From: Corythucha ciliata
Lineage: Eukaryota; Arthropoda; Insecta; Hemiptera; Tingidae
NCBI GenBank assembly: GCA_038030265.1
Contig: CM075943.1
Coordinates: forward strand, 40,672,001-40,736,000
DNA length: 64,000 bases
Direction of reading: 5' to 3'
Position 1 is the first letter of the stretch. Every line of letters starts with the position of its first letter. Position numbers and translations under genes: made by a program. Positions 57,090 through 64,000 of this stretch are shown here, one piece after another. The notes beneath the pieces are model-generated. The model saw only the letters and a program-made list of their open reading frames with translations. It ran no database searches and was not told the origin of the DNA.

Positions 57090-58590
57090 TATATATCGCA
57101 GATCCACGAAATTTGTGGTTTGGAAGAGCGAAAGGCACGGAATTGCATTATTGAATGAGTCGAACACGCGAAATTTATTATTTGAAATTGCCATCACCAC
57201 CGAAAAATTGCTTATTGAATGGGTCAAAAAAGGGAAATTTAGTTTTTTCGAGCAGGCTGACTAAATTTTGGGGGAGACTAAATTTTATAAGGAGGCGAAT
57301 GTACTCAATTGGTTGTCCGAGTGTCCCAAACCAATGAAATTGTGATTTCTCTTTTTTGGCTGAGCTGATCTCGGTAATTGTATTAGAGTAAACCAACGCT
57401 GCGAAACGTTTAAGTTGGAAAAAGTCTGAACAGGTAAATTATACTCTTTAAAATGAGCTAACACCGCGAAATTATTTTTTGCGTCGGTCGACAGCGAGAA
57501 ATCCTGATGGTGAAACTGTTCAGTCAAACTGATTTTTAATCAGTCAGCCAATTTCACGAAATTACATTTTTCATGGAGCCAGTCTCGTGAAATTCTGTTT
57601 TTTCAGAGAGTTAGACCGACTAAATTGACTTTAAATGAACAGATTCCCCGAAATTATTTTTGAGTGGGTTAGCTGAAAGATATTTAGTTTCAATGCATCG
57701 GAACCCGCGAAATTTATTTCGGTGGTATAACAGGTTAACAAAATTGGGTTTTAACGGGCAAATGAAATTTTGTTTTTAAAAAGAGCCAGACCTCTGAAAT
57801 GCTCTAAAAAACAAGTCAACCCCGTGAAATTGCTTTTTGAATGGGTCAGCAGCGAGATATTATGTTTTTGTAGCGGCGAAAGCTACAAATTGGCTTTTAT
57901 TGAGGCGAAACCGCGGTTATCAATGAGTCAATTTCACGAAAATCTGTATTTCAGGGAGCCAGCTCCGTGATTTTTTTTTCGGAGAGCCTGTCCCCCGCGA
58001 AATTCGTTTTGAATGAGTCGACTCTATGAAATTGCTTTTTGAGTGGGTCAGCAGCGAAATATTTGGTTTTTAATGCATCGAAACCGGCGAAATTGCTTTT
58101 TTTTTTTAGTCTGTAAGAGCTGTGAAAAACTGGTTTTGTATGGGCAGACTCTGCGAAATTAAACGACAGTGACATGGAGACTCGCGAAATTGTTGTTATA
58201 TATATAAGCAAATTCCTTTTTGAATTAGGAACCCTGTGACATTCTATTTTTGAAAGGAACCAGACCCGCAAAGTTGATCTTTATATCATGATCCTACACG
58301 CTAGAAATTTCACCTTTGGAAGCAAACCCCAAAAGGTGTGGTGAAGGCTCGTGAAGTTGACCTGTTTGGAGATAGAGTCAACCTCATGGAAAGGTTTCGC
58401 AGTCGAGCCAGACCCACAAAATTTTGTTTTTGAAGATGACGAGACCCCAGAAATTGCTATTTAAATTAGCCAACGACGCGAAATTACTGTTTGAATGGGT
58501 CATTATTTCTGTTACTTTTCCTGGGTTGAAATAAAGTTGGGGGATCTTGCACATCCACGAAAAATCCTTCGTTAGGACCCTGCCCACTAA
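57090..58590 (+). repeat. Family B tandem repeat
   Basis: About 45 decayed units of 30-35 bp, consensus roughly CGCGAAATTGNTTTTNAAT followed by GNGTCANNC. No coding function. Confidence 0.75.
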
Positions 58591-59384
58591 TTCACGTTTT
58601 GTAGTACTGCGAGGCTAGAGTTCTCAGTGCAGTTCTGTACAGTTCATGAAGGTCTCCACCACTCCCACACCCAAACAGTTAGCTTTGCCTCATAATTTCA
58701 TTACTTGGCCTGCTGGATTTCACGCTGAGAGTGGGGAGGGGATTCAGCGTGCGGGAAATGAGATCAGCCTTGTCGACAGACACTGATGACTTTGCGATGC
58801 AGAAGTTACCGTTTACACCAACTAGCTTGTCTGCTCAGTTATAGGATTGAGAATATGCTCAAGTAGTCCCAGAAAATTCGGGACATTTAGTGACCTTCCA
58901 TCAAAATTCTTGTGCTACACTGACAATTTCCTGGCTAAATGATCGTTTTTCTTGGTAAAATCGGCACTCTATGTTGGCCAAGTTATAAGTTTTATTAGAA
59001 AAATGAGCCTATCTATGGAGAAAATGCCAGTTTCAAAGGCTCCCCAATATCAGCCTATTTGAGTACCCCAAATCCCACCAGACCAGACATCCTCCGAAGT
59101 GGCGTGATATTCATGTGGAATGATTCAACGCAGAAACTCAAATCTAGGAGCAGTGTGCTACAATCGGCACATGAACAGCTCTGAACAAACGTTCCCAGAA
59201 CGTCCCATTAGTGATAATTATTTTGGGACAGATTTTTGAGAGAAATTCGTGGGGTGTTTGTGAGTTTCTGTCTCTTCCAGCTGTAGATTTGCTTAGCTAT
59301 GTGGGATTCACAGAAGTCATTTTAGGAGTCATAAATGCCACTCATTTTTTTTGATTTTACAGTTGTAACTAGAGGGCTGCATTT

Positions 59385-59419
<35 letters not shown>

Positions 59420-61899
59420 GGTTTTAAGTGGGCATCAGCTCAAAAAATCAGTTTTTCTTCTGTCAATATGTTCTAACGCTTTTTTTTACAATTTGTTTCA
59501 GTTTTGTCACGCTGCAAGACTCGCCTTCCCTCCAAGAAAATGCACCATATCTAATAAAAACAAAAAAAGGAACAACCTGCTCGTACGACAGGTAAAAATA
59601 CGACAAAAAAACACATTTTAAAAAATTAAGTTACGAATTTGTTTAGCTGTGTCGGCTGTTGCTTCGTTATAACCAGGGGGATAGTAACTTAAAAGTTCAA
59701 TATCATGCGTTTCGTTTGGCAAAAGGTTGACAGTGCGTAGAAGGGCGGGCGGGATTACAACCGTGAATCGTTTATTTTCCTGTTTCCTCACTTTCCTACG
59801 CCTTTTGACATTTTTTTTTTTTTTTTTTTTTAACTTAAGTGCCATACGGCGAGCAGCCGAACAGAATACTTTTACTGTTCCCCGCACCTGTTGTAAAACA
59901 GAATATAAACGCAAATATAATGATGAGGAGATCTTTCTCCGAGTCCGTGGAAAAACGCTATGGATTTAAAAGAATGATATTAAAAAAAAGGCACAGAAAA
60001 AATCATGCGGGCGATAAAATTTTATTGTCTTAAATGAAATTTAAAACTTGAGTGAAGACAACTATAAAAAAAGGTGATAATTTTTTGTGAAATCATCGAA
60101 AATAAAAAGCTGCCAAGTGATTTATTTTATTTCTTTCTGGAAAATTGATTTTTCGACCTCCTCTCCCTTCTTGCTCATTCTCATCTTATTACAAGCCACG
60201 AGGTTTTTTTGCTAGACTTTCATCCTAAGCGTCTAAATGAAATACAATAAAACAAAATGTAAATTATATGTCCTTTCATTTGAAAGGATTCCCTCCCCCA
60301 CGCAGTACATAATGCATTAAGCCTGTTTAACCTCCCCACCCCTACAAAGTATATATATAGATTTGTTTTTTGTTCTTAATGCGTAACTATTGTGGATCGG
60401 AGGCCTTTAAAGAGAGGTGATAAGAAAAGCCGGCATTCGCTTTCTTCGCTATATAGCGAAGAGATATTTTCCCATTTTGAGTAACATTCTCCAGAGCACT
60501 TGAATTCTCTCCTCTCGTGGGGTCGGTGAGGGGACGAAGAAGGGCATTCCTGGGCTTGTCTGCGAGGCCCCTCCAACCCCCTTTTATGTGTGAGACAGAA
60601 CAAAGCCCCCGCGTTTTAAATTTTTTTTTTTGGTACGTGTAGTCTCCCGAGATTTCTGATGGTAAAAAGGGGGGGGGGGAACTTAAGAGTTAAATTACTT
60701 TCAGATTTTGAAACACATCACATCCTGGAATATTGCTCCCGGGACAAAAAAAAGAACAACAAACAAAAAAGAGACTCCCGAAGGATTCGGACAAAAACTG
60801 GAAACACTTGAAATCCTTTCCAGAAGCCTCCTCCTCCCCCTCAGCTTCAGTCAGCCAGTTATTGTCGTGTCTCAGGCGAAAGAAACATTTTTATGTGAAA
60901 TTCCCCGACAATTTTTTTCTTCCCCGACGGGAGCCCTCTTTCATCAAGTTCTAAGAACAAATCATATTGCTCTCTTTTTTTTACACCCCCCCCCCCCGTC
61001 TCCGCGGAGTGTCGTCGTATCAGCGTATGAATTAAGCACTCGATGAATAACCTACGGACAGTTTCTTAAAAAACATTAAGACACTAATATGCAGCATATT
61101 TCTTGGGAGTTAGGGATCGATTATATGCAAAAATGATACCGCGCCTATCCTTCTGAAGACAATGAGTCATTAAAATATATATACCTTTCCTTATCCTTTT
61201 GCAGGTTACATAGGTTACGTCTACGCCTAGACTGCTCGTTAAAAGCGTTTATAATTTATTTAATTGGATAATTAAAAATAAAGATTGGCTAAGATGGGGT
61301 AGGGGTGGGGGTCAAAGCGCAATTTTTTGAAAGTTGGCGCCTGAAGAGCTTTTGAATAGATTATGCGTGCATGTATTATTTCGCATTGTGATAACTGCAT
61401 GGCGAGTGTTCATTGGTTGTATTGTTATAGTTGTTGAAGGCCGGGGTGTATAAGGATGAAACGGGGGTTTAGGGGAATTCAGGAGCCGGGACACGGCAGA
61501 ACCTGTGTGGAAATACAGACAATGGGAAGAACGACCCCCTTTACCCCGCATATTCTATCGGCCTCATCTCTATACTATATTCTATGGGGTCCCTCATTCA
61601 GTCTTTTCCAGAGAGTGGACATGGCTTCTTTGATGTCAAAAGAGATGGGGTGCGGGGATCCTCTGACCATTAAATACGCGTTTTCCAACACCTCCTCCTT
61701 TTGGCCTTCACCATCTTCAATTCAAGAGATTTACAAGAATAAATTTCTGTAAATTCCACAGTTTAGCCCACGATGGACTAAAATACCGCGTCTGTTTCAA
61801 TTAGAAAATGACCGAAATTAAAATTTATTGAATCCGTTGAAGGGAATCACAATATTATCCGCGAATCATAATGGAGACATGGAGACCCTCGTTTTTTTT
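58591..61899. other. AT-rich, no gene seen
   Basis: T-runs at about 59389-59417 and 59811-59831 and C/G-runs at about 60669 and 60987. Frames up to 112 codons are unsupported. Confidence 0.55.
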
Positions 61900-62966
61900 G
61901 GTTTTTTTTTTTTTTTGGAAGAGCTACAGTTACGAAATTGCATTTAAGAATGAGTCAACCTATAGCGAAGTTGGTCATTTGAATGACACATACTCACATA
62001 CCCCACGAAAATGATTTTTGAATGAGTCAAAAGCGTTCAGTTTTGTCCCCAAGCCCATTTTAGAAGTGCCAGCCCCACGTTTATGCTTTTTTTTCGGTAA
62101 GTCAACTCGCGCGAATTTTGTTTTTAACTTGCCAACTTCCAGAAATGAGCTTGTGAACGGGCCAGCAGAACGAAATTCGGGTTTTAATGTGCTAACTCCA
62201 GGAAATTTTGTTTTTTCAGAGAGTCCCAATAAATAGATTGGTCTTGATTGGGCCAACCCAGCGAAATTTGTTAAAAACCCTGCGAGATTGTAAGTAAACA
62301 TGTCCCTTGGGATTGTAAACTGCGGTAATTTAGCCCGTCAAACTGGACCCTTCTATCGTAGCGACGAATAGTTACTCGCCAGGGACGCCAAAGGCCTGTA
62401 AACTGACAAGTTATAGTCCACAACAAGCGCGTGGACAGCTCCTAATCTTGAAAAAGGGCTAGCTTTTCTCTCGAGATCATAGGGGCGGCCCACCAACACA
62501 GCAAGACATCGGTGTTCGGTTCTCGAGGGCCTGGGCAAGTCAGAATTTTTTATTTTTTTTTTTTTGCCAAAACTCACAAAATTAGAGTTTTTAAGAAGCC
62601 TTAAGTCAATAAAATGGTTCATTTCAATGAGACGACCGCTCGAAATTGATTTTTCAGCTAGACAAATCCACAAAATTGGTATTTCAGCGGGCCGAACCAT
62701 GCAGCAAAAACGCTCTTTTAACTAGTGAATCCCGGAAAACCCGGCCCACGAAAATTGTTTTTTACCAGTTCAAACCGGGAATATTGGTTTTTCAGCAAGA
62801 AAAATCTGCGAAATTAGTACCTCAGTGAGCTCGCAGACAGCGAAAATGGTTCTTTAGTGAGTGAAACCTTAGAAAGTGGTCTTTTTTTTTGGCGAACCAG
62901 ACCCAAAAACACGTGATTTTAGCGAGTGAAACCCGCGAATTGACCGTTTTATCGTGCCGGGCTCAC

Positions 62967-63003
<37 letters not shown>

Positions 63004-63500
63004 GCGAGTCGCCTTCAATAAGAAATAACTCCGAAAATGGATTTTATTCCCAAAATCCGCGAAATCGGGTTATGCGTGAGGCAACCTCGCGAAATTGTTT
63101 GCTTTGAAGCCATAACCGGCAAAATTGATTTTTAAGTGACAGCGACAAAAATCCGCGAAATTGTGTTTTTATGTGAGCAAAATCCGACAACTTTTTTTTT
63201 GTGAGCCAGATGCTCGAAAATTCCCCAAAATTGGGGTTTGATTTAGGCCACTCCGTGGAATTTTAAAGCAAAAAAAAAAACGCGAAATTTGAGTTGGCAG
63301 ACTCACAAAAATTGTTTTATGGCAAGAAAACCCGCAACATTGCTGTTTTAGTGAGTGAAATCAGAGAAATTATGGTTTCTTAGTGAGCCGTGACCTGCGA
63401 AAATATTTTTTTGGTCCACGAAAACCCAGAACCGCTCCTCCCCACCACTCGAAATTGATTTTAAGCATCAAAAATCCGTGAAAATAGGTTTTTTAATGAG
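61900..63500 (+). repeat. Family B tandem repeat
   Basis: Further plus-orientation family B units (CGAAATTG and CAGCGAAATT types) with a T-run at about 62969-63000. Frames of 108-115 codons across it are by-products. Confidence 0.75.
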
Positions 63501-64000
63501 CCAGACCATAGGTCACATCAGGAGCGAGCCCCTTCCGGTTTTACCGATTGAAAATCGCACCGCATTAAACGGAAATTTGTCCTGCGGGAATTCTCAAAAC
63601 GGTCTGTAAACTGTAAAATTTACTCTTTCACCCCCTCCCTTTTTCCACAAGAAACTGACTCCGGCCTGAAATAGGTCCGAAATTGGAGTTTGCTCTCAAA
63701 ACTTCGGGTGTTTCCCCTTTGAATGGATCAAAAAACTCAATGGACAGCCGAATGTGATGACTTCGACGGGCCAGAATATTTTGATTTTTTTACCAACTTA
63801 CCCCATTTTAATTAGCCAAAGCGCCATTCTTTGAGGCAAAACTGGCAGATTTTACAAATTTGGAGGTTGGATACCGAGAAGTACAAGAGTTAGAAAGTTA
63901 TAGACATTATTATTCCAAATTTTGACGAATCAAAATGAAGGGACCCTGTAAAATGTGTACTTTTCCATGGTTTCTATGGGGCGGGCAACTTCCCCACTAA
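63501..64000. other. No gene; trailing degenerate repeat
   Basis: A few weakly matching family B-like units, then unassigned sequence to the window end. Confidence 0.4.

Noticed and set aside
58860..59350. Sequence with transposon-like texture after the family B array
   Set aside because: No inverted ends, duplicated copy or coding motif could be found within the window.

Overview
The window looks like intergenic, repeat-dominated DNA from an invertebrate animal, most likely an arthropod, although nothing here fixes the species. This rests on the combination of a Transib (RAG1-related) transposon, a Ty3/gypsy element primed by tRNA-Trp, a Penelope-like element with a GIY-YIG domain, a LINE 3' end, and many short palindromic or TIR-bounded elements, including a family ending in CAGGGTGTTC. 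The rest is AT-rich with long homopolymer tracts. I found no host protein-coding gene, no rRNA or tRNA gene and no CRISPR array. Every long reading frame that can be recognised belongs to a broken transposable element.

Layout. 1-3.2 kb: AT-rich, no gene. 3.2-6.9 kb: a patchwork of degenerate ~30-bp tandem repeats (family A), paired dispersed repeats and a 506-bp foldback element. 7.8-11.7 kb: a nested composite in which inverted arms carrying a hammerhead-like motif enclose a rearranged Ty3/gypsy copy; its 5' LTR remnant is split by a 137-bp TIR element, and another TIR element sits in the left arm. 14.1-16.4 kb: a TIR element, a family A array, a Tc1/mariner-like nonautonomous element and a GTCTC-rich array. 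16.8-17.5 kb: palindromic elements. 17,489-22,143: a complete but inactivated Transib transposon flanked by 5-bp CGGCG duplications. It is inserted into one arm of a near-perfect hairpin, carries a recent ~849-bp tandem duplication of its transposase, and is itself interrupted by a truncated LINE. 23.2-24.0 kb: a second GTCTC array and another family A array, in inverse orientation to those at 14.6-16.4 kb. 28.6-31.5 kb: a frameshifted Penelope-like element. 31.8-32.65 kb: an unidentified GC-rich retroelement-like block. 38-41.6 kb: long arrays of families B and A. 42.2-43.7 kb: three small nonautonomous elements or fragments. 50.4-51.9 kb: a family A array that flips orientation inside itself. 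56.7-57.1 kb: a well-preserved 366-bp TIR element. 57.1-58.6 and 61.9-63.5 kb: family B arrays.

Most notable observation: the two Transib ends resemble an asymmetric pair of V(D)J recombination signal sequences. The left end reads CACAGTG, a 22-bp spacer, then AAAAAACTA. The right end reads CGCAGTG, a 12-bp spacer, then the same AAAAAACTA. The spacers differ by about one helical turn. This is a single copy, so a 10-bp indel is the plain alternative, but it is directly testable in other copies.
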